Positions 8,208 to 16,142 of a stretch of DNA of 64,000 nt are shown here, piece by piece (the first letter of the stretch is position 1; each line of letters begins with the position of its first letter). Location of the stretch: contig JAHDLO010000010.1 in the NCBI GenBank assembly GCA_018432235.1, positions 372,001-436,000 of the forward strand, read 5' to 3'. The translations under genes were made by a program, and so were the position numbers. This DNA is from Clostridiaceae bacterium (lineage in GTDB: Bacteria; Bacillota; Clostridia; Peptostreptococcales; Natronincolaceae). A model generated the notes under the pieces. That model was not told the origin of the DNA. It searched no databases and was given only the letters and a program-made list of their open reading frames with translations.

Positions 8208-9365
8208 CTATCTCTTATATACTATTCTTCCGTCGATGATAGTGTATAGTATCTTTGCCTGTAAATCGAAGGGGTGACCCTCCCAAATTACAATATCTGC
8301 ATCCTTACCTACTTCAAGGCTGCCTACTCTGTCATCAATTTCCAATATCTCAGCAGGGTATATTGTTATTGCCTTTAGGGCTTCCTCCTCATCCATGCCG
8401 GATTTGTGAGACAATGCTGCACACATAGGCAGATGCTGCACCGGTATTACAGGATGATCCGTCATGATAGCAACCTTAACCCCTGCCTTATTTAAAACAC
8501 CCGGTGTGTCAAAGGATTTATTTTTCAATTCAAATTTAGTTCTAAAGCCGAAGCTGGGACCAATGATAGTTGCAAGACCTTCATCCGCCAGCTGGTCCGC
8601 AATTAGGTGACCCTCTGTGCAATGCTCCAGAGTCATTTTAAGACCGAACTCCTTGGCTATCCGAATAGCAGTGAAAATATCGTCTGCTCTATGGGCATGA
8701 GCCTTCAGCGGTATTTCTCCCCTCAGTACCGGCAGCAGGGCCTCCAGCTTTGCATCGTAGGCAGGCAGCTTTGATTTATCACCATCGGCCTCTTCAAGCT
8801 TTTCTTTATATTTTATGGCCTTCATAATAGTTTCTCTTAGAATTGAAGCCGTCGCCATTCTGGTGCTGGGAGAAGTCTTCTTTTCGTTATATACCCTTTT
8901 GGGATTCTCACCAAAGGCAATCTTCATTGCAATTGGTTCCTTAATAATCATGTCGTCAATCCTGTTACCATGGGTCTTTATAGCTGCGAACTGGCCACCT
9001 ATCACATTGGCACTGCCAGGTCCGGTAGCTACCGTAGTAATTCCCCCCTCAACCGCCTCTCTGAAGGTTATGTCCATAGGATTAATCGCATCTATAGCTC
9101 TAAGCTGTGGGGTTACGGGGTCCGTCATTTCATTGCCGTCTGCCCCCTCAAAGCCTATCGAATCCTCCCAAAGCCCCAAATGGCAATGGGCATCAATCAT
9201 TCCCGGAAAAGCCAAATTACCATTGGCATCTATAACCTCTGCTTCTATCGGTGCCTGAATTGACTTGCCGATAGCTTTAATTTTGCCCGCCTCAACTAAT
9301 ATGGCGCCCCCTTCAATTATCTCCCCTGTCATTGTATATATTTTGGCATTCTTAATTAGTATCAT
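8208..9365 (-). CDS. Amidohydrolase, imidazolonepropionase-like
   Basis: A 385-residue metal-dependent hydrolase of the amidohydrolase superfamily. It shows the N- and C-terminal beta-sandwich segments (ILIKNAKIYTMTGEIIEGGAIL; ADIVIWEGHPFDLQAKILY) around a TIM barrel with the metal-binding PGMIDAHCHLG motif, KAHAHRADD, LEHCTEGH and the catalytic Asp in IMTDHPVIP. The same set occurs in imidazolonepropionase-related and dipeptidase-like amidohydrolases, so the substrate cannot be named. ATG 9365 is preceded by GGGGGT with good spacing; a TTG one codon upstream is possible. It appears to form a two-gene unit with the membrane protein that follows. Confidence 0.88.
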   Translation of the reverse strand: MILIKNAKIYTMTGEIIEGGAILVEAGKIKAIGKSIQAPIEAEVIDANGNLAFPGMIDAHCHLGLWEDSIGFEGADGNEMTDPVTPQLRAIDAINPMDITFREAVEGGITTVATGPGSANVIGGQFAAIKTHGNRIDDMIIKEPIAMKIAFGENPKRVYNEKKTSPSTRMATASILRETIMKAIKYKEKLEEADGDKSKLPAYDAKLEALLPVLRGEIPLKAHAHRADDIFTAIRIAKEFGLKMTLEHCTEGHLIADQLADEGLATIIGPSFGFRTKFELKNKSFDTPGVLNKAGVKVAIMTDHPVIPVQHLPMCAALSHKSGMDEEEALKAITIYPAEILEIDDRVGSLEVGKDADIVIWEGHPFDLQAKILYTIIDGRIVYKR

Positions 9366-9537
9366 CAATACTACCCCCTAGTTATTTAATCTATATCATC
9401 TGATATTCCACATTATAATAAAAACTCCTGCATATTTTTCGAGTACAAAAATAATTTTTGTAATCTTATTGTAATATTATATTTAGTCATTTCAAGGCTT
9501 CAAAAAAAAACTATCTTATATTAGACAAATAAAATAG

Positions 9538-9568
9538 AAAAAAGTTCCATGTAAATCGGAACTTTTTT
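9538..9568. terminator. Bidirectional-looking intrinsic terminator in the amidohydrolase-cobT gap
   Basis: AAAAAAGTTCC (9538-9548) pairs with GGAACTTTTTT (9558-9568) around a 9-base loop, with T-tracts in both directions. It most likely ends the cobT transcript. The rest of the 430-base gap (9366-9795) is AT-rich and holds only one questionable short frame (9695-9757). Confidence 0.75.
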
Positions 9569-9694
9569 AATTAATAATTATTTAACGTTTTTTTTAATAT
9601 AATGCCTGAGGAAATTGCATAATTGCCATAGGCGTACAGATATATTCTATTTATAAAAAGTATATGGTTTATCCCCTATTGCTTCGGGCTTAAA

Positions 9695-9757
9695 TTATTG
9701 AAATAATAATGAATAGCCCATGAGGCACCCAGCAGAAAGCCTGATTTTCATAAGCAT
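9695..9757 (-). other. Questionable 20-codon frame after cobT
   Basis: ATG 9757 is preceded by AAAAGGAG at 4 bases spacing, a strong ribosome binding site. It reads MLMKIRLSAGCLMGYSLLFQ and then TAA. The same frame continues after the stop for 15 more sense codons to TAG at 9647. This could be a leader peptide, a tiny gene or a decayed gene end. I see no family match and give it low weight. Confidence 0.2.
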
Positions 9758-9795
9758 GCCACTCCTTTTAATTGTGCAATTTCCTCACCTTATAA

Positions 9796-10845
9796 CTACA
9801 GGGATATTCCTGCTTCCTCAAAGGTTATCATTTCCCTTACCATGTAGGTGGCTGCCTCAATGAAGTTGAAGGCAAGTGCCGCACCAGTGCCTTCACCTAA
9901 TCTTAGCCCCATGTCAAACATAGGCTGCAGCCCCAGCAAATCCAGGGCCTTCCTGCCGCCATTTTCAGCCGTCATATGAGAGGCGATTAAAAAGGGCTTA
10001 ATCATAGGTTGTATCCTTGTAGCAATAATCGCAGCAGCGGTTGAAATATAGCCATCCACCACAACAGGGACACCCAAAGCAGCCGCAGCCAGCATTGTCC
10101 CTGCCATTCCTGCTATTTCCAGACCACCGACCTTAGCTAAAATATCGATGCCATCATTAGCATCCGGTTTATTTAATTCAATCGCCCGTTTTATAACCTC
10201 CGCCTTATGCTTAAGCCGCTCAACAGGCAAACCAGCGCCAACACCAACAATAGCCTCAGGATCAATGCCACCGGCCACAGCAATGATAGCAGTGCTGGCA
10301 GTGGTATTGGCAATCCCCATTTCACCGGTGCCAATTAGTCTAACCCCTCTATTTATTATGGCATCAGTGGTGACCTCAATCCCCACCTCCAGAGCCTTAA
10401 TAGCTTCTTCTCTGGACATAGCAGGACCTTTAGCCATATTGTCTGTGCCATACTTAATCTTTTTCTTCAACACCCCGGGATAATCCACATCCACAGCCAC
10501 ACCAATATCTACAACAACTACCTCACTGCCGGCCTGCTTGGCAAAAGCATTAACCCCTGTCACGCCCCTTGCAAAATTAGGTGTATGAATAGCAGTAACA
10601 GCTTGAGGATTAGGGGCAACACCCTCCGCATAAACCCCATGATCTGCCGACATAACCACAATCAGCTTCTTATCCAGCACAGGGGACAGCTCCCCCGTAA
10701 TCCCCGCCAGCTGAACCGCCAGCTCCTCCATTCTGCCAAGACTCCCCACAGGCTTAACCAATCCGTCAATCCGCTCCCGACAAAGCCTCATGGCCTCAGA
10801 GTTCAGCTGACCCACGCCCTCAATAGTTTTTTTAAGTAGCTCCAT
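9796..10845 (-). CDS. cobT: Nicotinate-nucleotide:dimethylbenzimidazole phosphoribosyltransferase
   Basis: A 349-residue enzyme that makes alpha-ribazole 5'-phosphate from 5,6-dimethylbenzimidazole and nicotinate mononucleotide for the lower ligand of cobalamin. Family marks are KPVGSLGRMEELAVQLAGI near the N-terminus, MSADHGV, the VVDIGVAVD block, GTGEMGIANTT, GVGAGL, and the C-terminal LRLGEGTGAALAF, whose Glu corresponds to the catalytic base of CobT. It is not accompanied by other cob genes here. It lies downstream of a cobalamin riboswitch, although about 645 bases separate aptamer and start codon because a palindromic element occupies the leader. ATG 10845 follows AGGAGG. Confidence 0.96.
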   Translation of the reverse strand: MELLKKTIEGVGQLNSEAMRLCRERIDGLVKPVGSLGRMEELAVQLAGITGELSPVLDKKLIVVMSADHGVYAEGVAPNPQAVTAIHTPNFARGVTGVNAFAKQAGSEVVVVDIGVAVDVDYPGVLKKKIKYGTDNMAKGPAMSREEAIKALEVGIEVTTDAIINRGVRLIGTGEMGIANTTASTAIIAVAGGIDPEAIVGVGAGLPVERLKHKAEVIKRAIELNKPDANDGIDILAKVGGLEIAGMAGTMLAAAALGVPVVVDGYISTAAAIIATRIQPMIKPFLIASHMTAENGGRKALDLLGLQPMFDMGLRLGEGTGAALAFNFIEAATYMVREMITFEEAGISL

Positions 10846-10960
10846 TTTAAAACGCCTCCTTATGATTTTTATATATTTATTTAATTTTTAAGTCATTACT
10901 CGCTAAATATATGCTCTTTATCTTTTTTATCTTTAATCTTTTATCTTTTATCTTTTAATC

Positions 10961-11055
10961 CTTAAATTCCAAACTCTTCATTCCTTATCAGAACCACACC
11001 TCAGGAAATGATGCCGCCTGTATCAGGAATAGCTTTGAAAAAATAACCACAATTC
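10961..11055. repeat. 95-bp direct repeat, copy 1
   Basis: Bases 10961-11055 and 11301-11395 are identical except for one position (CCAC versus CCCC), exactly 340 bases apart. Copy 1 includes the left arm of the 198-bp palindrome plus 43 flanking bases. It lies in the untranslated leader of cobT. Confidence 0.95.
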
Positions 11056-11201
11056 TTAATGAGCGGAAATCAGAAGGGCGTTAAGAAGTCTGCATGTCTG
11101 AGCATAGCGAGTTTGCAGACTTTAGCTCTTCTGATTGGAGCAAATTATAGAATTGCTTATTTTTGAAACCGCTATGGACTTATACAGGCGGCTTCATTTC
11201 C
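11004..11201. repeat. 198-bp palindromic (MITE-like) element in the cobT leader
   Basis: The outer arms begin GGAAATGAtGCCGCCTGTAT at 11004 and end with its complement at 11201. Partial complementarity continues inward (TTTgAAAAAATAA / TTATTTTTGAAA) to AATCAGAAG / CTTCTGATT and a core AAGTCTGCA / TGCAGACTT around 11087-11130. The whole unit can fold into one long hairpin. It has no reading frame. It looks like a non-autonomous mobile or repetitive palindrome, but I see no clean target duplication. Confidence 0.85.
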
Positions 11202-11300
11202 CTACCGCTACTTCATATCTACGGAGCCAGTATTTCACGCCCCCTAACTTTAATTTTAAATCTTTAAGTATTTAATCTTATATCCTTAAGTCATTAAGCA

Positions 11301-11395
11301 CTTAAATTCCAAACTCTTCATTCCTTATCAGAACCACACCTCAGGAAATGATGCCGCCTGTATCAGGAATAGCTTTGAAAAAATAACCCCAATTC
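11301..11395. repeat. 95-bp direct repeat, copy 2 (solo left arm)
   Basis: This is the second copy of the 95-bp repeat. Here the palindrome's left arm stands alone, 26 bases downstream (in transcription order) of the cobalamin riboswitch terminator. It is followed by unrelated sequence, so the right arm is missing. Confidence 0.95.
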
Positions 11396-11420
11396 ATGCC
11401 CTATCATTAATCAAAAATAC

Positions 11421-11462
11421 AAAAAAGCCCACAGGCATATTTGCTCAGCAAATACACCGTGA
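11421..11462 (-). terminator. Cobalamin riboswitch terminator
   Basis: On the minus strand CACGG...TATTTGC pairs with GCAAATA...CCTGTG, followed by GGC and six T residues (11421-11426). It is placed just after the cobalamin aptamer and before cobT, as expected for transcription termination on ligand binding. Confidence 0.8.
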
Positions 11463-11489
11463 ACTTTACCATCCTCCACAGACAAAAAA

Positions 11490-11635
11490 CAATATAGGCA
11501 GGTCTCCTGGCTCAGCGTCATCATCCTTCACGCCTTCCCGTTTCCAGTGGCAAATGTGAGGACTCAGCTCTACAGTGGTGGGACCGCTGGAGCTTAAACT
11601 CCATTCCCTATTCTCCCCTTGGGGCACCTATTTGT
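11490..11635 (-). promoter_or_regulatory. Cobalamin (AdoCbl-type) riboswitch
   Basis: The minus strand shows the conserved blocks in order: AGGTGCC, AAGGGGAGAATAGGGAAT, CCAGCGGTCCC-CCACTGT, GAGTCCTCACATTTGCCACTGG, GGGAAGGCG, GATGATGACGC and the B12 box GAGCCAGGAGACCTGCCTA. It begins about 42 bases after the MFS transporter stop codon. It controls cobT. Confidence 0.97.
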
Positions 11636-11676
11636 TTACATTCAGCTATATAACATTATGATACAACGAAATCATC

Positions 11677-12972
11677 CTATTTGCCATAAATATTTTTGCA
11701 ATTAGTCTCTTTTATTAAGAAGGTAAACATAAAGCTAATTGCAGCTGCAATCAAGCAATACATGAAGGCCCTCTGATACAGCTCTGTAGCCCCCATAAGG
11801 TTTTGATACCGGTCAAAAACTCCCCCCAGAATAGGCGGTATAATTGCCGAACCTAAAAACCCGCCGATATTTACAACAGAGGTGGAAATACCCGCAATGC
11901 TGGGGTGATTAACCTCTTTAGCGCAGGCCAGCCCCAGTAGGAAGATACAGCATGTAAATCCAAGGACAAAGAATAGGGGATAAAGCACCGCCACCGGAGG
12001 CTTACCGCCATTCCAGAGGACTATCAATGCCCAAGAAGCCACATAAACAGCCCCAGCCACAATCATAGGCAGCTTTCTTCTCCTAAGGCTGTCGGAAATT
12101 TTTCCAAGCACAATGCTTCCAATGGCAAGACCCAGAACAGAGATCAACAGATAATTAGGTGCAGACTCAGCCGCCATACCGTAAACATCCATCAAGTAGC
12201 TTTGTCCCCAGGTTCCTGACATCGCTACAAAGGGCCCATAGAAGCCTACGAAGATAAAGAAGCCCGGCCAGGTTCTCCAGTTGGATAATGTCCTTTTTAG
12301 CCCCTCCAATAGAGAAGGCGCTGCCTCAGTTTTAGTCTTCTCGACTTTAATCCCTTCAATTTCTTGAATAGTTGGGAAGCCCATTTCAGCCGGTGAATTT
12401 CTTACCACCAAGTAGCTTAAAACAGCTACCCCAAGGCTTATTACACCAAATATAACAAAGGTAGTTCGCCATGTGAAGTATGCCACCATAATGACCAGAG
12501 GCGTCTGAGCCAGCATACCGCCAATATTTCCAACCAGTGAGGTTAGCCCCGTCATAGTAGCGAATTCTCGCTCCCTGAACCATTGAGATTGTGTTTTAAG
12601 AATTGCAATAAATACAACAGATACACCAATGCCTACCAATAATCGTCCGAAGAAAAGCAATGGCAGGTTTGGTGCCAGACCAAATATTATGGACCCAATG
12701 GCTGCCATAAAGGTACCCATGGTAACGGTCTTTCTGGCCCCCAAGGAATCGGCCAAAATACCTGAGGGTATTTGCATCACCATATAGGCATAAAAGTAGG
12801 TTGAACCAATATTGGCGAAGGTGGTACTCGAAATATTGAAGGTATCAACCAAATCCTGCCTTACGACACCAAGGGATAGTCTGTGGAAAAAAACAATAAT
12901 ATAGGATAGAACCAATACTCCCCAGACCACCCATCTGTAGCTCATCATTTTTTTTACATTATCCTGCTGCAT
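11677..12972 (-). CDS. Major facilitator superfamily transporter
   Basis: A 431-residue, 12-helix secondary transporter. Family evidence is the cytoplasmic loop 2-3 motif with PSGILADSLGARKTV (GxLADxxGxRx type, about residues 70-84), the FGRLLVGIGVSVVF segment, an N-terminal half with six helices, a charged central loop (about 205-225) and a matching C-terminal half with LGKISDSLRRRKLP. It resembles the anion:cation symporter-like MFS branch (nitrate/sugar-acid type), but the substrate cannot be assigned. The ribosome binding site AGGAGT lies 8 bases before the ATG. It is followed after 42 bases by the cobalamin riboswitch, so read-through into cobT is possible. Confidence 0.9.
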   Translation of the reverse strand: MQQDNVKKMMSYRWVVWGVLVLSYIIVFFHRLSLGVVRQDLVDTFNISSTTFANIGSTYFYAYMVMQIPSGILADSLGARKTVTMGTFMAAIGSIIFGLAPNLPLLFFGRLLVGIGVSVVFIAILKTQSQWFREREFATMTGLTSLVGNIGGMLAQTPLVIMVAYFTWRTTFVIFGVISLGVAVLSYLVVRNSPAEMGFPTIQEIEGIKVEKTKTEAAPSLLEGLKRTLSNWRTWPGFFIFVGFYGPFVAMSGTWGQSYLMDVYGMAAESAPNYLLISVLGLAIGSIVLGKISDSLRRRKLPMIVAGAVYVASWALIVLWNGGKPPVAVLYPLFFVLGFTCCIFLLGLACAKEVNHPSIAGISTSVVNIGGFLGSAIIPPILGGVFDRYQNLMGATELYQRAFMYCLIAAAISFMFTFLIKETNCKNIYGK

Positions 12973-13009
12973 AGAAATCTACTCCTTTTACAAAAATTAT
13001 TATAGCTAT

Positions 13010-13168
13010 AGTACCTTGACAACTTTAAAAATTAAGAATAGCAGCGAGGAAAATTTTTCGGGACAAGGCGGAGGAGGATGCAATATCGAGCTATATTGCG
13101 ACTGACGACAACGCAGTCCTGGAGAAATATTACCGTTGCTAACTAAGAATTAAGGTTGTCAAGGGACT
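13010..13168. repeat. 159-bp palindromic element abutting tex
   Basis: AGTaCCTTGACAAC (13010-13023) is complementary to GTTGTCAAGGGACT (13155-13168). The arms continue with TTAA, AGCAGCG/CGTTGCT, a GA-rich stretch and a centre GCAATAT/ATATTGC. The right end contains part of the tex stop codon. No reading frame lies inside. It looks like an imperfect hairpin-forming repeat, unrelated in sequence to the element in the cobT leader. Confidence 0.85.
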
Positions 13169-15326
13169 AGTGAATTCCCTTCATACTGAGGGATACTCTA
13201 CCCTTTTTAAGATCAATGCCTATTACCTTGACATTGACAATATCTCCAACAGAGACAACCTCCATAGGATTTTTAACATACTTATCACTTAGCTCAGAAA
13301 TATGAACCAGGCCATCGTTCTTAATGCCTATATCTACAAAGGCACCAAAATCTATGACATTTCTTACTGTCCCGGTTAAGATCATCTCAGCTCTTAGGTC
13401 CTCAATTTTTAGGACGTCTGTCCTGAAAATTGGCTTTGGCAGCTCCTCCCTTGGGTCACGACCGGGCTTTCTTAGCTCCTTGATCATATCCTTAAGGGTA
13501 GGTACTCCTATACTTAAATCAGCAGCTGTTTCTTCAGCATTTATGGATGCCAGTCTACCACTGAGCTCCCTTAGGCGACTGCTGTCTAAGCCCTTCAGTG
13601 GGCAGCCTAGCTTTTCCAGCAGCAAAGAGGCAGCACTGTAGGATTCAGGATGCACACCGGTGTTATCCAGAGGATTACTGCCATCGGTTATACGAAGGAA
13701 GCCGGCGGCTTGAACAAAGGCAGCAGGGCCCAACCGCTTAACCTTATTCAATTGACTTCTATTGCTAAACTTGCCGTTCTCTTCACGATATTTTACGATA
13801 TTCTCAGCAACAGCCTTAGATATGCCAGAGATATACTGCAGTAGTGAAGCTGAAGCAGTATTCAGGTCTACACCAACGCTATTGACACAGTCCTCGACAA
13901 CGCCCCTCAGCATTTCATCCAATCTTTTTTGGTTGACGTCATGCTGATATTGTCCAACCCCCACATGCTTAGGATCAATCTTTACCAACTCCGCCAGCGG
14001 GTCCTGAAGCCTTCTGGCAATGGATATGGCCCCCCTCAGCGAAACATTTATGTCGGGATATTCCTTTGAAGCCAGCTCAGAGGCTGAATATACAGAGGCT
14101 CCGGCTTCACTTACAATCATATACACTACTTTTCTCTCTATTTCCTTCAGCATATCCGCTACAAATACCTCAGATTCTCTGGAGGCGGTACCGTTTCCAA
14201 TAGCAACCACATCAATGCCATATTTATCAATCAAGGCTTTTAGCTTAGCCTTGCTGCCTGCAACATCATTTTGCGGTTCAGTAGGATAAACCGTAAGGGC
14301 CTCCAAAAGCTTTCCTGTACCATCAACCACCGCAATCTTACAGCCTGTCCTAAAGGCAGGGTCAAAGCCCATTACTACCTTGTCCTTAACTGGTGGCTGC
14401 AGTAAAAGCTTTTTCAGATTTTCTCCAAAGACCTTTATTGCCTTCTCCTCAGCCCTTTCACTGAGATTCCCCCTTATCTCCCTTTCAATTGAGGGAGAGA
14501 TCAGTCGCTTATAGGCATCTTCAATGGCACTGGTAACATAGCTGGTGGTAAAGCTGCCAGCGGGTTTTACCAGTTTTTTGCTAAGATAGTCTAAAATTCC
14601 TGATTCATTTATTTCAATTTTGACCTTTAAAAAGTCTTCCTTTTCACCGCGATTGATGGCTAAAACCCGATGATCCGCTATGGTTTTTAATTTTTCCTGA
14701 AAATCATAATACATCTCGTATACAGAGGATTTTTCAGCATCAGCAGCCTTGACGATCAAGGTACCCTCCTTCATCGTTATGTTTCTGATGGCCTTTCTAT
14801 AGTCGGCATTATCGGAAACGATTTCAGCTATGATATCCATCGCACCATTAACCGCCTCCTCTAGACTATTGACTTCCTTTTCAGGATTTATGTATTCAGC
14901 TGCTTTTTGTGCAAAGGCGGCCTCATCTGCTATATTCTGAGCTAACATTATCTCCGCCAGGGGTTCCAGACCCTTTTCCTTTGCGATAGTGGCTCTGGTT
15001 CGCCTTTTCGGTCTATAGGGACGATAGATGTCATCAATCTCCTGTAAGGTTTCTGCCTTCCTTATGGTTTCCTCCAGCTCCGGTGTCAGCTTTTCCTGCT
15101 CCTGTATTAGCCTGATTACCTCTTCCCTTCTGCCTTCCAGGTTTCTAAGGTAATTTAGTCGATCGTACAAATCCCTTAATACAACATCGCTAAGCTCTCC
15201 TGTCTGTTCCTTTCTGTATCGGGCAATAAAGGGTATGGTATTTCCCTCATCAATCAGCTGGATCGTGTTTATTACCTGGTGCTCCTTTAGCTGGAGCTCC
15301 TTCACTAACTGCTGTGCAATACGCAT
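13167..15326 (-). CDS. tex: Tex-family RNA-binding transcriptional accessory protein
   Basis: A 719-residue protein in this call. I use ATG 15326 because AGAGAGG lies 9 bases upstream; in-frame ATG 15335 and TTG 15350 lie further 5' but are poorly spaced. Domains in order are an N-terminal Tex helical region (IPFIARYRKEQTGELSD), a YqgF/RNase H-like domain (VMGFDPAFRTGCKIAVVDG; VVAIGNGTASRESE), helix-hairpin-helix motifs (NTASASLLQYISGISKAVAENIVKYREENG) and a C-terminal S1 RNA-binding domain (GTVRNVIDFGAFVDIGIKNDGLVHISELSD). The length matches the family. The stop codon lies at the edge of a palindromic repeat. Confidence 0.96.
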   Translation of the reverse strand: MRIAQQLVKELQLKEHQVINTIQLIDEGNTIPFIARYRKEQTGELSDVVLRDLYDRLNYLRNLEGRREEVIRLIQEQEKLTPELEETIRKAETLQEIDDIYRPYRPKRRTRATIAKEKGLEPLAEIMLAQNIADEAAFAQKAAEYINPEKEVNSLEEAVNGAMDIIAEIVSDNADYRKAIRNITMKEGTLIVKAADAEKSSVYEMYYDFQEKLKTIADHRVLAINRGEKEDFLKVKIEINESGILDYLSKKLVKPAGSFTTSYVTSAIEDAYKRLISPSIEREIRGNLSERAEEKAIKVFGENLKKLLLQPPVKDKVVMGFDPAFRTGCKIAVVDGTGKLLEALTVYPTEPQNDVAGSKAKLKALIDKYGIDVVAIGNGTASRESEVFVADMLKEIERKVVYMIVSEAGASVYSASELASKEYPDINVSLRGAISIARRLQDPLAELVKIDPKHVGVGQYQHDVNQKRLDEMLRGVVEDCVNSVGVDLNTASASLLQYISGISKAVAENIVKYREENGKFSNRSQLNKVKRLGPAAFVQAAGFLRITDGSNPLDNTGVHPESYSAASLLLEKLGCPLKGLDSSRLRELSGRLASINAEETAADLSIGVPTLKDMIKELRKPGRDPREELPKPIFRTDVLKIEDLRAEMILTGTVRNVIDFGAFVDIGIKNDGLVHISELSDKYVKNPMEVVSVGDIVNVKVIGIDLKKGRVSLSMKGIH

Positions 15327-15342
15327 CCGTTTCATCCTCTCT

Positions 15343-15419
15343 TTTTTCAAATGTGTCGTAATTTGCTTTTCTGTTTCCTATTTTTCAAATGTGTCGTAAT
15401 TTTGCCTTTCTGTTTCCTA
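15343..15419. repeat. Two-copy tandem repeat in the tex leader
   Basis: Two adjacent copies of a 38/39-bp unit (15343-15380 and 15381-15419) share TTTTTCAAATGTGTCGTAAT and CTTTCTGTTTCCTA-like ends, differing by one insertion and one substitution. They lie between the structured leader and the tex start. Confidence 0.9.
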
Positions 15420-15433
15420 CACATGGGATTGTT

Positions 15434-15559
15434 AAGGGGCCCTTCCCCCTTATGACAATAAGGCGGATACAGCAAGCGCCTAGGGCGAGTCGTGCCACGA
15501 GTAAATAGTATTTCGGTATAGCATTGCTTAGACGGTGAGTCGGCAGAATGCTCTATACC
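15434..15559 (-). ncRNA. Structured leader RNA of tex, class unknown
   Basis: Several GC-rich helices occur in this intergenic stretch. H1 is GGTATAG..CATT/AATG-CTATACC (15547-15559 with 15515-15525); H2 is TCGTG-CACGA (15490-15500); a CGCC/GGCG hairpin is at 15477-15487; H3 is CCTTAT/ATAAGG (15448-15463); H4 is AAGGGG/CCCCTT (15434-15451). H3 and H4 share bases and cannot form together. It is not a riboswitch class I recognise. The 7-base repeat CACATGG flanks it (15420-15426 and 15559-15565), so an inserted element is an alternative reading. Confidence 0.45.
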
Positions 15560-15604
15560 ACATGGTTTCCTTGAAAAGACACACCGTGCTTTTGTTCTAA
15601 AGCT

Positions 15605-15610
15605 ATTATA
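15605..15610 (-). promoter_or_regulatory. Extended -10 promoter of the tex leader
   Basis: TGG-TATAAT on the minus strand is an extended -10 (TGnTATAAT) with no good -35. It would start transcription near 15598 and produce a leader of about 270 nucleotides before tex. Confidence 0.55.
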
Positions 15611-15764
15611 CCACAGCTCCTTTCTTATTTTGCATACTGAAATCAGGTATTTCTCATTTTCAATATTATGGACTTACTCTCTATAAAAATTTAATCACTA
15701 TCGATGTACCAATGGGGTTAATGCCGCATATTATGAGATAAATGATAAATAAGGGGGTATAGGC

Positions 15765-16016
15765 TTGAAGGAAATAGATATTACCAGTTTATTGACACCT
15801 CAGGTATTGGAATTAATCAGCGCTAATCCCGATATTCTAAGCATAATATTCAATGGCGGCAAATCCAAGGATGAAAAGCTGACAGAGGCACTTGAGGCTT
15901 TAAGTAACAGGCTTGTAGAGCTGGAGAAGGAATTGTCTGATCTGAAGACCTTAATAACAAAGGATGATTCAAACAGATTTAAAAACACCGGAAATCGTAA
16001 ATTTCCCTTATATTAA
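15765..16016 (+). CDS. Small coiled-coil protein of unknown function
   Basis: An 83-residue protein. It starts at TTG 15765 behind AAGGGGG at 7 bases spacing. The N-terminal part (ITSLLTPQVLELISANPDIL) is helical. A Leu-heptad stretch (LTEALEALSNRLVELEKELSDLKTLI, about residues 37-62) predicts a short coiled coil, and the tail is basic. I do not recognise the family. It is divergent from tex and convergent with the second flagellin operon, with a terminator just after it. Confidence 0.7.
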   Translation: MKEIDITSLLTPQVLELISANPDILSIIFNGGKSKDEKLTEALEALSNRLVELEKELSDLKTLITKDDSNRFKNTGNRKFPLY

Positions 16017-16077
16017 TTGCGTGTTATATATTAAAAGCATGTAATACTTAAGCCGTTTTTTTCTTAAACACATATAA

Positions 16078-16115
16078 AGAGAGTAGTCAAATCAGAAGGG
16101 ATTTGTCTACTCTCT
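16078..16115. terminator. Terminator between the small gene and the fliS2 operon
   Basis: AGAGAGTAG.CAAAT (16078-16092) pairs with ATTTG.CTACTCTCT (16101-16115). The long stem lies between convergent genes. T-richness is modest on both sides, so it probably serves both. Confidence 0.65.
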
Positions 16116-16142
16116 ATTTCTATCGTTTAGGCAGCTCAGGCA

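Noticed and set aside
15420-15565. Insertion sequence in the tex leader
   Set aside because: Seven-base flanking repeats are present, but there is no transposase frame and no terminal inverted repeat, so a leader RNA is equally likely.
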